A stretch of 62,000 nucleotides of DNA from Mesostigma viride (Eukaryota; Streptophyta; Mesostigmatophyceae; Mesostigmatales; Mesostigmataceae), in the NCBI GenBank assembly GCA_009746045.1, contig RPFO01000338.1, positions 1 to 62,000 of the forward strand. Reading direction: 5' to 3'. The position numbers and the translations under genes were made by a program. The notes below the pieces were generated by a model. It searched no databases and had not been told where the DNA came from. It saw nothing but the letters and a program-made list of their open reading frames with translations. Shown piece after piece: positions 1-12,180 of this stretch (position 1 is its first letter; each line of letters begins with the position of its first letter).

Positions 1-598
<598 letters not shown>

Positions 599-957
599 CT
601 GAAAGCTTATTTTGCCATGACCTTGGCAATGGTAAGGATATGTTTTTTGTCCGCTCGCAATCCTAGTCATGGCTTTTCCCGCTAAACACGTCCATGCTAG
701 GTCACGTCTGACCCTTGGCTGTTGGTCAGTGTACCCTGCTAGCTAAAATGGTTGTGACCTTAGTGTGCTGGGTAACTGACCAAGATCCATTTTTGAAGGA
801 CCTTGCACATGTATCTAAATACCGTCAAACTGCTGTCACTACGCGCTCTTTATTTCTCACGCACTGCGTGCGCATCCGCGCGGCTGCACCCTCGCAAACG
901 CCGCTCCGCCTGCGGTGCTGTCATTATGTGCTGGCGATGGCCCCCACGTGGCGCCAG

Positions 958-2967
958 GTGCCCAAAGTGACCGTCATTATCGGCGGCAGCTTTGGTGCGG
1001 GCAACTACGGCATGTGCGGGCGCGCGTACAGCCCAAACTTCCTGTTCATGTGGCCCAACGCCAGAATCAGCGTGATGGGGGGCGACCAGGTGGGTGGCCA
1101 ACCGTGGTGGATGACCTGGAGTATGGCACCTTGAAGGGGGTCCGGTTGGTAGTCTTTCCTCAGCAAATGATGGCAGGACAAGGCCTTGTAACAGGCGCCC
1201 GTAGTCCGCTGTTGCTTGGCACTGGCCTCGTCCTTGCATACACTCCCGTAGTTGTTCGATGACTGTATGTGTTGACTGAGCTCTCGCAGTCACCGCGGGG
1301 TATCAATGTGCCGTAGTGACAATGCCACGATCTGCGTCGTTGGCTCATCACCTTTGGTGGTGGACTGGTGTAGTGTCCCGCTTGCTCCGCTACAGCGGGA
1401 ATGAGGGACATCATGTTCTTCCATTTGTCAGGCAGTTACAACGGGGAGGATTTGGAAGAAACGTTGCAAGGAATGGCTGCCTGTTTCCAGTTTGCTCCCT
1501 ATACGGTCACTATAGCTGGCAATTGTGCTTTGCTGGCAATTGTGCTTTTCCGGCATGTATGGTGATGCGGGGGAATGGCCAGGTCGGGGGTTGGTGGGTG
1601 CAATTGATGTTGCTCAAGCACTGGCCCTTCTATTCAGGACTTAATTGCAAACAAGATTATTTTATTCTTCAGTAACCAGACGCCATGCATGGTAGGGCAC
1701 CTACCACTTATGTTGCGTTAACTGCAGAGAGCTCTGTGTGCCTGAGCTTGGATGTAGACTGATACACTATGATTTTCCGAGAGGCACTGGAGATGCCATC
1801 CAAGGCTTGTTTGGTTTGCAGCCATGTTCATGAATCCTTATAATACACCTGGGACAGCCTCGCGGTCGGGCTCGTCCCACCGGCCAGCCCATAGGCAAAA
1901 GAGCAGCATGCATCCACCCCTCGATTCCCTAAAACCATATCATGCAGGCTGATCGGCATCTTCGACTGGGAAGGTAACCGTCATACCCCATGTCTCCTGC
2001 TTACCTTGCCGATGGCAGTGCTCAGATCAGTGTGTTGCGGTGTGTGCTGTTGGCTACCTTGTGACTTGCTACCTCGTGACTTGCTACCTTGTGACTTGCT
2101 ACCTTGTGACTTGCTACCTTGTGACTTGCTACCTTGTGACTTGGCTATCGCTTCCCCCCGGCGGACATACCGAAATGCATGGCATGGGTGCCTGCATCAT
2201 GCATGGCTCGGATGGCGCAGGCGGCGGGTGTGCTGGCGCAGGTGGAGGCAGAGAAGCATGGGAGAGAGTCCACCCAGGTAGGGAAGGACCGCCATTGTAC
2301 TGGCTTCATGAATGTGCTGGCACTTAAGTAAGTCAACCTTTGCGGTAAGGAGGAAATGAAGGTGTTTCCAACTCTGCCCTTCAGTCCACAAGACAGCAGG
2401 AGGGAATGGCCAGCGGGCAAGACCCTAGAACTTATATTTATCGCTTTTTTTTCCTTCCCTCTCCTACGTTGCATTCCAAGTAGTGTCGTCTGTTGGGGGC
2501 AGATCGTGTTTGCTTTCAAAAGGTCTTGGCATGCAAGTACATATTTGTGGCATAATCTTGCACAGCTGAAACTTGCTGTGTCTTTTCATTGTACTAATTA
2601 AATATTAGTACAATTTGTAGTGTGTTGTCTGTTGTGATGTACTGTCTGTTGCTTCACCGCCTGTGGTACCACCTTTTCGGCAAGCTTTGCGCCACTTTGT
2701 GGAGTCTTATTCAATTATTGAATGTTGCCTGTTGATTCTCTTGTGTTGTATCCATCACAGTGGAGCACGGAGGAACAAGAAGCGTTCAAGAATAAGATCA
2801 AGCAAAAGTATGATGCAGAGGGTAGCCCCTTCTTTGCCTCCGCACGGCTGTGGGATGATGGCATTATTGACCCAGTGGACACACGGGATGTCTTGGGCCT
2901 TTCGTTAATGGCCACACACTGTGCAGACATGCCGCAACAACATGGCTATGGGATATTCCGCATGTGA
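958..2967 (+). CDS. MCCB: Methylcrotonoyl-CoA carboxylase beta subunit (carboxyltransferase), 3' part, three exons
   Basis: Three exons join in phase 0: 958-1089, 2221-2277 and 2761-2967, the last with a TGA stop. All introns have GT/AG ends. Exon one encodes the carboxyltransferase core with [18 protein letters not shown] and [11 protein letters not shown], typical of MCC beta. Exon two (19 codons) encodes [16 protein letters not shown]. Exon three has [11 protein letters not shown] and ends GYGIFRM, the usual C-terminus of the family. The enzyme carboxylates 3-methylcrotonyl-CoA in mitochondrial leucine breakdown, together with the biotin-bearing alpha subunit (family knowledge). About 126 C-terminal residues are visible; the N-terminal carboxyltransferase domain must be encoded left of base 1. 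No upstream exon was found between 597 and 957. Introns are 1131 and 483 bp. Propionyl-CoA carboxylase beta is less likely given the [10 protein letters not shown] and C-terminal motifs. Confidence 0.92.
2054..2143. repeat. 15-bp tandem repeat in MCCB intron
   Basis: Six near-perfect copies of CTACCTTGTGACTTG lie in a row inside the 1131-bp intron, just upstream of the 57-bp exon. One unit carries a T-to-C change. They create spurious ORFs but show no sign of function. Confidence 0.9.
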
Positions 2968-3456
2968 AGCGCTGATCAGTATGAGACGGGATATTTACTC
3001 TGGCCCAGGCATTTCATGGTTATTTTTGTGCCTGCATGGCATGGTCCCACGGTCAAAAGTCTTTTCACTGTACTTGGTGCGATGTAAATATTCGGTAAGT
3101 TACCTGTTTGGCATAAGATTCATGTACTGGTTTATTTAACCCGTGTTTTTTTACAACGCGATACATCGCGTTGTCTAAGGGTTAGAACGTGATATATCGA
3201 ATTGTAATCTGACAACTGGCAAACCTATTAAGCATGCGATTTTGGGTCTGAAACTTTCAACACAGGTCAGAAACATCTCATAGAATTCAAGAAAAAATCC
3301 TGGTATTTTTGGTATTATTGTTGTGACAGCTGTACCAGGGGTCCAGGGCTGTACACAGAAATGCACCACTGAAATTGGGTGTTTTGGACGGGACCGCGCG
3401 AAGACGACGGCGAATCATGGCGGCAACCTAATCTGGCCAGTTCCCGCCAGATTTAA
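2968..3456. other. MCCB 3' flank with a palindrome
   Basis: No gene is visible. A near-perfect palindrome, ACAACGCGAT followed by ACATCGCGTTGT, lies at 3153-3174. Its left half recurs at 8706-8723. Confidence 0.5.
3083..3087 (+). promoter_or_regulatory. Possible polyadenylation signal of MCCB (TGTAA)
   Basis: TGTAA lies 116 bases past the MCCB stop codon. This pentamer is the common poly(A) signal in green algae. No other element marks the gene end, so the call rests on position and the assumed lineage. Confidence 0.3.
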
Positions 3457-5353
3457 GGGGAGGGTCCCATGGAAATGTATCAAAACTGAAGCCCCCTAAT
3501 AACTACAGAAATGCAACTGACAACCACTGAATGATGTTTGGGGACCATAAACATGATGTTTGGGCATGCATACCACCACTTGTTGGGGGTACTACCCCCA
3601 GCCATACACCGGCTATGAGCTAAAAATAGAAAAAAACGCTGTCCGGGGCACATCTCATTGCCCAGAACAGTGGGAGAACCAGTTGCATGAAAAAAGTAAT
3701 ACCCATATAAAAATGTCATGGGACATGGTTTCTACCTAATTGGATCAACAAAATCAGCACATCCCTTTGAGTTATTAATTTTTGGGCCAAAAATACGCTT
3801 TTTTAGGCGGGGCGTCCCCATACACACTCATAACACATCAATTAGGCCTAAAAAGTAATAGTCAAATTCTGTCATGACCATAGAAGGCACTGTCAAAGTT
3901 TGGTGGCATTCTGAGCTCAGCTGTAGCAGTTATTAATTTTGGCAGTTGGCCACCTGTGCAGACGCTAAGGAAGGCATTAGTGAGTATTAAGGCACACTAA
4001 CACTTCCTATGCCATCCAAAAGGCTCCTGACCATGCCCAATTCGACCACGATGTACAAGGAGGTGGCTGGGCACATCATGTGCCCTTGCCTTACCTCGAC
4101 ACGGGCAACATGTTGCGTGTGTGCACAACAATGAGGCAGGTAGCTCTACATGCCTAGCCAACACTTCTAAAGCATATTCCAGGTTTATGGTGTGGGCATC
4201 ATCCCAAAACCAAGCTCAAACACACCCTAGAAAGCCATATCCACTAATTGCCCAACAAGGGTAACAACAGACAGTCCACAGAGAAAGCAGAATTATCATA
4301 CATGCTGCTTGCCAAGGCTTCTTACCATGGTTACCTTGCCTTGCTAGCATATGAATTAGGGCTCTCCCATTTTAGTGGGAGAAAGGCCAACAAGACAACG
4401 ATAACCCCTACCTACGTGCAGTTCCACCCATGCAGTATGCCCCTCAGAAAAACCACTGCCACCTTTCTTTCCAGCGCAATTGTTTGCCAAGAAACAAACT
4501 CAAGCTTGTGAGCCTCTAACCACAATGAAGCCTCTGCTAAGAAAGGCCGCGTCAATATTCACACAAAACTGAGTGCTGTTAGCAATCTCCTTCCAAGAAA
4601 CCACTCAGCAAATCCCTGACAACTTGACGATATGCCACGGTCACGCTTTGACACATCCCAGCCATGCAACGTACATAAAAACCACTGGTCAAAAGGTGCC
4701 AGGAATCTGGCGATGCGCAGCACGGAATGGCATTATACCTGGCGCTAACTGCACGGGAAAAAGCCGAAAACTTGCGTTGATAACCCATAAAGGAAGCGAA
4801 ACATTCATAGGGTCACGTTGATCACACGATCGTACCATTACCGGAATTGTCCTTCGCCCAGCGGCGCAAGAAAGAACAACCTTCCATGGAATAATAAGAC
4901 GCGCATCCCGCGAGCCTGGAGAGTGTCTAACCGATCCTGACGGAAATCTTGCCGAAACCCAGCAAATTTTTTAAAGCTTTACCAATAGCATCCTTGACGC
5001 TAGGTAAAGCCCATAAAACCTGACAATCACCGCCGCCGGAATGCAGCGTGCATTCTAATTTATTCCTCTCGACGAAAACATCAGATTGGACCCCCGTGGC
5101 GATGGTCATCAATAAAATCATCGACACTGCAAAAAACGCGAACTCCGCTACGACGTAGTATCATTTACTCATCGTCTTTAAGATTCGCTCAGTTTCTCTG
5201 CATTCCGCGAGCTATCTTTTTCTACTCTGCCTGAGAGCACGTCGCCATGGCCAGCTCCGGTAGGGGTGCGCGCACCGTGCACCACTTTTTCACGGTACGG
5301 ACGGGTACCGCGAATTTTTCGGCGCCAAAAATATTCGCGCCGGGACCGTCCCC
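3457..5353 (+). mobile_element. TTAA-flanked DNA transposon, copy A (piggyBac-type ends)
   Basis: The 1897-bp segment is bounded by TTAA on both sides (3453-3456 and 5354-5357). Its inner ends are inverted: GGGGAGGGTCCC on the left and, read from the right, GGGGACGGTCCC. Exact TTAA duplication is the hallmark of piggyBac-superfamily insertion. A second copy in opposite orientation lies at 23713-25683 and shares the left-end block with TTGTTGGGGGTACTACCCCC, the right-end block rich in GCGCC and AAAATATTCGCG, and weaker similarity between. No transposase ORF is present (small ORFs at 4248-4511 and 4573-4821 match nothing known), so it is probably non-autonomous. Confidence 0.65.
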
Positions 5354-5695
5354 TTAATTTGTGGTCAGAGGATGGTGTTCGACGTGAATGCTAGCGACAG
5401 GGGTTTGCTAGGACGTACTTTACGAGTGCCCACATCGTATTGGGGCCGGCGCTGGCTATGTCGCCGAAGCACAGAAGAACTAGTATAAAACAGACAAGAT
5501 GACGGGCGTCGTCAAGAAGCTGCTGCCCGGTAGGGGTCGACAGCTTGTGGACTTGCGGAAAGTTTATTTCGCGGCGGACAGGAGCACGGAAAAGCTTACG
5601 GAATGGCAGGTCTTGCTGCATGTGGTTAGAGACTGAGAATGATCGAGCAGGAGCAGCGCAAGGTGCAGCTAGCGGATTCAGGCGATAGAAAATGA
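5354..5695. other. Short spacer between TTAA element and piggyBac remnant
   Basis: No convincing coding sequence was seen. It may include the degraded 5' end of the transposase remnant downstream. Confidence 0.4.
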
Positions 5696-7764
5696 CTGCG
5701 GAATTGGCGATGCCAGCGATGATGATGATCACGGCACCGGCTCAGGTGGGGATGGCGAGGAGGATGGTGATGAGGAGGACTGGCGATGATGAGGATGGAG
5801 GTGGCGATGATGTCCATGCAGGAGGAGGAGGAGGAGCTGGAGGAGAAGGAGGACTGGACTGAGGTGGTGGAGGAGGTGGAGGAGGACGTGCCGACACCTC
5901 CTTCCAGTGCCAATTAAAAGGCGTCGTGGGAGCCCTCGCAAATCTGATGAGGAGCGAGCGAAGGTGGCCCGGCCGGCAACCACTGCACCCAACACGTACG
6001 AGCGATGACGAGTCTGGTGAGGAAGACACCATGCCGGAGTATGGGGATCCCGAGCTGCAGGCGGAGATGGACGAGGCGCCAGTGGCCAGCAATGCACAAG
6101 ACTGCGGGCGTCAAGACAGGCGACCAATGGGACGAGAAGGGCGCCGAGGAAGAGGGCGTGAGCATCGACGTGCACCCCTGCAACCGGCCAGCTTAAGGTG
6201 CAGCAACTGCCCCGGAATTTGAAGGACATGGATGCCCTCGGGTGGTTTCATCTGATATGGGAACGCGAGGAGTGGGACAAGATTGCAGAGGCGACCAACG
6301 TCTATATTGAAAGCAAGCAGATGCCTGACAACGTAGGGGACATCACCGCCCGTGAGGTGGGCGTGTTTTTCGCGCTCCTTGTTGCAAACTGTAAAAGGCG
6401 TGCATTCCGCTGTCCAACGAGGGTGACTACTGGTCAGGGAAGACCCACGGTGCAGTCCAGTTTCCTGACTGGTCAGGCTTCATGCCCAAGGCGCGGTTCT
6501 ACACTCGATCAAGCACAACCTGCATTTCCGCCGCCACGACGAGCGCCCCGCTGCCGACCATAGCTCCCGCGGGAATCATCGAGGGCATGCAAGCTGTACT
6601 TTTGCGAGCTGCCACAGTGGAGGATATGATGAACAACAACATGCATCCAGATTTTCGGCTGTTAATAGCCATGTAATTAAGGAGATGTGCGTAGAGCAGG
6701 GGCACAGCTGCTGTGGGCTGGCCCTGCAATGCGGAGATACTACGCGATCCAGCCGGTCCACGACCTGTTTGTAGAGCTTGTGCCAAGGGGCAGCACCGAA
6801 CAGATGTGGGTGACGTTGCAAAAAACACCGGATCGAGCATAATAATGTCTCGGTCATAGTCTAAGCCGTTCCAGACGTTATAGCACTCACTGTGCCAGCC
6901 GGGGTTTTGAGCGCAGGTCAAGCAGCTCACGGGCAGCAAGCCCCCGCGCCGGGGCAAGTGGGTGCATGGCTGCCGTGCACAAGCCGACCGGGAAGGCCCT
7001 CACCATGTGGCAAGGCCGCCAAGCTGTCACCTGCCTTACCACAGACAGGCATCCTCCCAGTGACGCAGCGTGACCATGCATCAGCATGCAGGAGGCAGCT
7101 GGGGAAGGACACGGGGGGGGCACGGGAGGAGGTGCCCTGCCCCGAGGCCATGCTGCGGTACAACTGCATCTACAAGTGCGTGGACCAGTTTGACTTCCTG
7201 CTGCAACGGGCACGTGGGACATCGAGGGGCGGACCGGCTGCATCTTCCACAAGTGGTACTGCCGCTAGGCCTTGGGCCCGCTCTTCAGTCTCCACGATCG
7301 TGCGCATGGCATACTGCCTGCAGAAGCTGGCTCTTGGCAAGGACGCCATGGACCACAGGTGTTCATGAGCACTGGCCTTCCACACGCAGCTGCTCGATCA
7401 AGAATGCATTTGACGGCACCCCCGGCTTCGCAGCATATGGCCGTTCCCAGCATCGGCAAGGGGCGTGCTAGCTGGGCGCCACTCTGGCACTCACCAGGTT
7501 GGCTCCCTGCTGCACGACCTGAACCTGCCCACATCCCACTCTGGCATGGTGTGCGTGGTGTGCCGGGGGCGGTCGATGAAGGCCTGGCCTCACTGGCCAA
7601 CACAGACAGACCCACCCAAGCAGGGGGCGCGCACCCGCACCTGCATGGTGCCAAGGAGTGCGACCTCAGTGGCCATGTGCTCGCCAGACTGCTTCAACGA
7701 CTTCCACAACCCACCGTCATCAAGTTCCCCTACTGACATAGACACGGCCCCCGTGGCCCATTAA
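5696..7764 (+). pseudogene. Decayed piggyBac-type transposase (DDE_Tnp_1_7)
   Basis: The plus strand holds ordered fragments of a piggyBac-like transposase in shifting frames. An acidic, Glu/Asp-rich N-terminal stretch lies near 5700-6100. At 6225-6390 comes DALGWFHLIWEREEWDKI, then TNVYIES and ITAREVGVFFALLV, the family's N-terminal helical domain. GDYWSGKTHGAVQFPD follows near 6423, in another frame. Late-domain pieces follow: KPTGKALTMWQ near 6983, CPEAMLRYNCIYKCVDQFD near 7139 (the family's YN..M..VD..DQ region) and DIEGRTGCIFHKWY near 7219. A Cys-rich tail with CVVC and CSPDCFNDFH ends at 7764. The central catalytic block (about 6600-6950) is not recognisable. Stops and frameshifts make it inactive. 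Confidence 0.7.
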
Positions 7765-9314
7765 GAAGCTCCTGGTGCATGCATGGGCTTGATGCTCACC
7801 ATGCAGCACCAGGACGTACGGGGGGCCGCAATGAATACAAGAAGAAGGCGCATGCAGTGCTACTAAGGCGCTAGGCGCTCTAAGGCTAGCTACGGCAGGC
7901 GCTAGCTGGGGATTGATGGTGTCAACATGCTTGTATGCATACAATAATAGGGTGTGCTCCCATCGTGCATCTCACGTTATCATGTTGATGCACCCTAGTT
8001 GCAATCATTGTGCTTCCATGGCCTTATACAGTATTAGGCCCCCCACGCCATGGATGTGGCATGTTGTGATAGTAGCAGGTGCTTCCTACTGCGTTAATGT
8101 ACTGCGTTGTAATTCATTGTGATGCATAGGAAAAAAAGCTGCAGTGGCCAAATGGGCCTGCCTTTTGTTTCACAGACTCTACATATGTTGCACACACACA
8201 GTAGTGTAGCTCAGGCAAAAGGCCAGATTTTTTACTTCATTAATTTCTGAATAAACACGTCGCTTGTGACCACCTAGCTAGGGTCAACAAGAAATCGCGG
8301 TCATGACCAGACCCACCTGTATTCATAGCACTGTATCTCTCTATCTATGGAATAGGAATTTGGTAGGTCTGAGTATAGCTCGAAAAAAAAATGATTTATG
8401 GGCTTTCAGGAAAGTATATACATCGAATGGCTTACATCACTCTCCGGAAAGGAGAACTTTTGCGGTTGGACTGTAGGTGTCAGTTGGCGATGCCTTAGGA
8501 TTAGGAGACGTCCGTCCTATAGTCAGCAAAAGTGGGTGCGAGAGGTCCCCAGTTCGATTCCGGCCTGGATTAATTTGCAGATCGCGTTTTCCGCGGACCG
8601 GCACTGAACGCAAATGGTTTTCACCTTTGCGGCGTGCCAAATCATAATATACATGACCATGAAAAAAAAAATTCCTTAGGTGCTATACGTTCTAATAAAA
8701 AGCTTACAACGCGATATATCGCGCTCGACGGTAGTATACATTGTTACTTCATATATGCTAGATACTATACATAATAGATATTTCACCGGGCCGCATTGGG
8801 GTGGGGCAAACTTGTGACGCGCTATATCACCACGCACTTCTCGACCGAATTAAATGTCTGATTGCTGAATGCATGGGCGTGCGACTTGCCACACCTGCCG
8901 GGGGAAGTGATGGCCGCAGACCCTTTTAAAAACTATGTACAACAATTACCTGAAAAGGATGGAATTCTTTTCCCTGCATGGGGAAGGCGCTGCCTTTTTT
9001 GCTGCGCAAACTGGCACATCTTGAAAAGCTTGGCCACTCATGCACTGACGTGGAGGCAGTCATGGATTTGGCCCTAAAGCTCGCAAAATGGCTGGAGATG
9101 GTTACAGCGGAGGTTACGTCACCGCTGTTCAACCAAAATGCCGACCAGGTACGTATACCGGGATTCCATGGACATCTTCCAAACACTATATGGGCGCCCG
9201 ATTCTGCTGATGAAGAGGCGAATGGAAAGAAACTGAACGCTGCATGCCGCCCCAAACATGCACTCTATAACGGGTTGCACGTGAAGGACACGATGGACAT
9301 GTATGGGAGGCAGT
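7765..9314. other. Gene-poor spacer with tRNA-like B-box and an unidentified ORF
   Basis: No confident gene was seen. Around 8490-8580 is a tRNA-like stretch with the pol III B-box-like GTTCGATTCC; the arms do not fold as a proper tRNA, so it may be a SINE fragment. The plus ORF at 8978-9367 encodes helical-looking sequence (FLLRKLAHLEKLGH) that I cannot place; it runs into the retroelement remnant. The palindrome half ACAACGCGATATATCGCG is at 8706-8723. Confidence 0.4.
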
Positions 9315-10790
9315 GGGTGCTGGCGGGGCAAGGTGCCTGCCAGGGCTCAAGTGGTCAACGTGGATGACCGCCCCCCTCAGTCCAGTATACCGGCTTCCCC
9401 CCCGCGCTCTGCCGTCCGAGCTGAAGGTAGGTCGGCCATATAGCTCGCGTCGCCGCTGTTGCTGGGCCAGGGTCAAGTCGTCGTCCAGCGTGAAGCGAGT
9501 CTCCGAGAGCTTCTTGCGGCATTTAAGGAACGCCAGCTTGTCCGCCATGTACTTAAAGGTGAGGAGGAGCACGGGCGCCGGGCCAGCCTTACCCCGCGCG
9601 CGGCGGAGGCGGACAGCCGACATCCGCATGCAGCTCACCAGTGAGTTGCATGGGCCGGGGCAAGAGTGTACGATCGCGCTTAAATGCCGTGAGAAGGCTC
9701 GTCGAGGTCTCACCTGCCGGCTGGTCGAAGTGCTTGACGATGACATATTGTGGCTGCGCTGGGTGATGTCGGCCTCCTCGCGAAGGTCGAGGGCTTGTTG
9801 CTTCAGTTGTCATGCCACGATGGTGGAGGTGGTGGAGGTCAGTGGTGTGATGCTTAAGCAAGTCCGCCCAGGTGGAGGGAGCATCACCGGCCGGGCTAGC
9901 CTAGGTGCCGGCTGGGCAGCGATGTCCTTCACCGCCTGGGCGGTGAGGCCGGCGGTGTCATGCAAGCACTCAAGGGCGGTGGCGGTGGCTTGAAGGCGCT
10001 GGTCGAGGTCGAGCGAGGAGCTAGCTGGGCTTTGATGTCGGCAGTGGAGGCGGAAATGGCAGTGGAGGTGGAGGCGGCGGCGGTGGAAAGAACGTTCGAA
10101 GTGTGGGGGCGGAGATGGATGGAGCCCAGATCTCGCTGTCGGAGCGCATGAGAAGGGAGTTGAGGATGGCATGCTGGAATTGGGGGCGGGGGCACCCGAA
10201 AAGCTGGCTGATCTTGTGCCATCGGCCGCCGTCCGAGCAGAGGAGGCGATTGATGTCGCGGAGATGGAGGCACAGGTCGTAAAGCGAGGCGTAGTCCCCG
10301 AAGAAGATGCAGTGCATAGCATCGCCCGGAGACATGTTGGTCCAGTCGTGATCATCGACCCGGAAAGGTTGGAGCTGAAAGCGCGGTTCTGAGGGGCGTG
10401 AAGACCCTCCTGTCTTGTGCACACGTCGGCTGAGCGGGTGCGTTTAGGGTCAGGCGATGCCGATGGCGAGGCATTGAGCCGGGGAGGGTGCGGGGCGACC
10501 ACCAGTGCACGACTAGTGTCACCGCTGCCTGCCGGACCTGAGCTGCAGACGTATTATCATTGCCGAGCGCATCCGTCAAACTGCGTTGCGTCGAGGAGCG
10601 TTTGCTCGTCATATATTGCGTCATAGATTCGGAAAATTATATCAGCATGTGCGTCTTAGAAAGACGAAGCGATAGATAGTGATATTCACAGCTGAATTCG
10701 GTGCTCAAACGTGAAAGCTATGAGCTCCGCCGTCAGCCATGGCTACCTCGTGGCTCAGTCGTGGCTCAGTCCTGGCGTCATCCATGGGGG
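9315..10790 (-). mobile_element. Decayed copy of the LINE ORF1-type element
   Basis: The reverse strand matches the element at 56258-58273. At 10624 the reading MTSKRSSTQRSL parallels MSKRLSTQRSL of the intact copy. The 5' leader also aligns, from GAGCCACGAGGTAGCCATGG through GACGCACATGCTGAT. The far end keeps TLDDDLTLAQQQRRREL and KPVYW. Frames are broken in several places. The 3' hairpin and repeat tail of the other copies are missing, so the copy is 3'-incomplete or its end has decayed. Confidence 0.7.
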
Positions 10791-12180
10791 GGCTTATTAA
10801 TTAATTGATGGGGGGCCATTATGGGGGCATAAGCTATGCGTCAGCCTACCTATGGTATTGCACTGCATGGTTGCATGTATTGCACCCACAGTGTTGCGCC
10901 CCCGCACCATGCTGTGGAGAGAGCGCTCTGTGGCCTGCCCACTTGCGGCAGTGAGAGAAGCTAGAGCGCCCTCCCTCCTTCTCGTCGTGTATATATAGGG
11001 TTGAAGGTTCCTTTACTCTGTACATTGGCACCCACGTGACGCAGTCACGTGCTTATTCATTAACTCATTAATTACATATCCTCCCCTTTAAAATACAATA
11101 GTTTTCTATGTGTTACATATCCTCCCCTTCATTGATTCCCTCTCAGTGTCAGGCCTCAAGGGCGAGATCACCATATGGCTGGAGCTAGAGCTGCCGCCTA
11201 GCTCCCCAAGTCGATCGCAGGAGAAGGCCGCCCCTCCCCCACGGTGCTCCTCTCTATCGCGGGTCCCCCGCGGAGCGCGGGCTTTGGTTCTAGCTCTGAG
11301 GCCTTAATGCCCTGTTTATTCCATTATGATGATAAATTACGGAGATCTATGAGAATGGCATGCACGTCAAGGAAAGCCCTGAAAAAAGGAAGGACTCTAA
11401 AGAAAATAATCAGCTGACACGGGCATGCACACAAGGATCAAGCCAAAACAAGGTACAAAGAATTACTACAACACAAAACTACGGCATGCAGCAACATCGC
11501 TGCCGGCCCACCAGGCCTTGGAGGGATCTAGACTGCCCTGTATAAAGCGCCAGCTGCTCACGGAAAAATGGTAGATTATGCTCAGTGGGCCATGCACGAC
11601 CGGCTTAGCGCTGTAGGCAACGGCAGCGACGCGACCTATATGGCGGCCCCCATGCACTACCGCGACCTATATGGCGGCCCCATGCACTACCTCCACCATG
11701 CACTGACCTCAGCCCCCACATACCAGGAGTCCACATTGAATTCTTGAATTTGCCAGACAACCAAGCCATGTCCTGATGTATGCCATTTCCTCGACAGTTC
11801 ACTTCCAGGGCAGCCGGGCCCATCGGCCGGGGCAGTTCGCAGGTTCATAAAAGTTTCAGAATTTTCGTATTTTGTCATTCAACTACTTCAGGCACTCTAT
11901 AATGTATGTACATTTCACTTTTCACCAATGAAAGTCCAAAAAGAGCAGGTGACCAACATGTGCTCCCTGACATCCAGTCCATGCACACCACATGTTTCTA
12001 CAGGCAGTCAAGACTCGTATATCCTACTTACAAAAGGGATGCTCCGCGCTCCAGTGGTCGGCTCATGGCTGGCCCCCCATTGGGGCAATATGAACATACA
12101 ACCGCTGGTTATCAAGTAAACAACCCTTCAACAAGAAACACATTATCGGGAAACTGCCCTGTGGTCCTCCAAGGCAGCCC
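10791..12180. other. Spacer without recognisable gene
   Basis: Short ORFs only, none with family features. A small direct duplication with GACCTATATGGCGGCC lies near 11630-11695. A/T-rich TTAATTAATT tracts occur near 10795 and 11060. Confidence 0.4.

Noticed and set aside
715-1134. Plus ORF taken whole as a 139-residue protein
   Set aside because: Only 958-1089 is coding (carboxylase exon); the flanks are intron sequence.
5729-6229. Minus-strand Ser/Pro-rich ORFs
   Set aside because: Antisense of the acidic N-terminal stretch of the piggyBac remnant.
8490-8580. tRNA gene
   Set aside because: B-box-like word present, but the T-stem pairs poorly and no acceptor stem or anticodon arm could be drawn.
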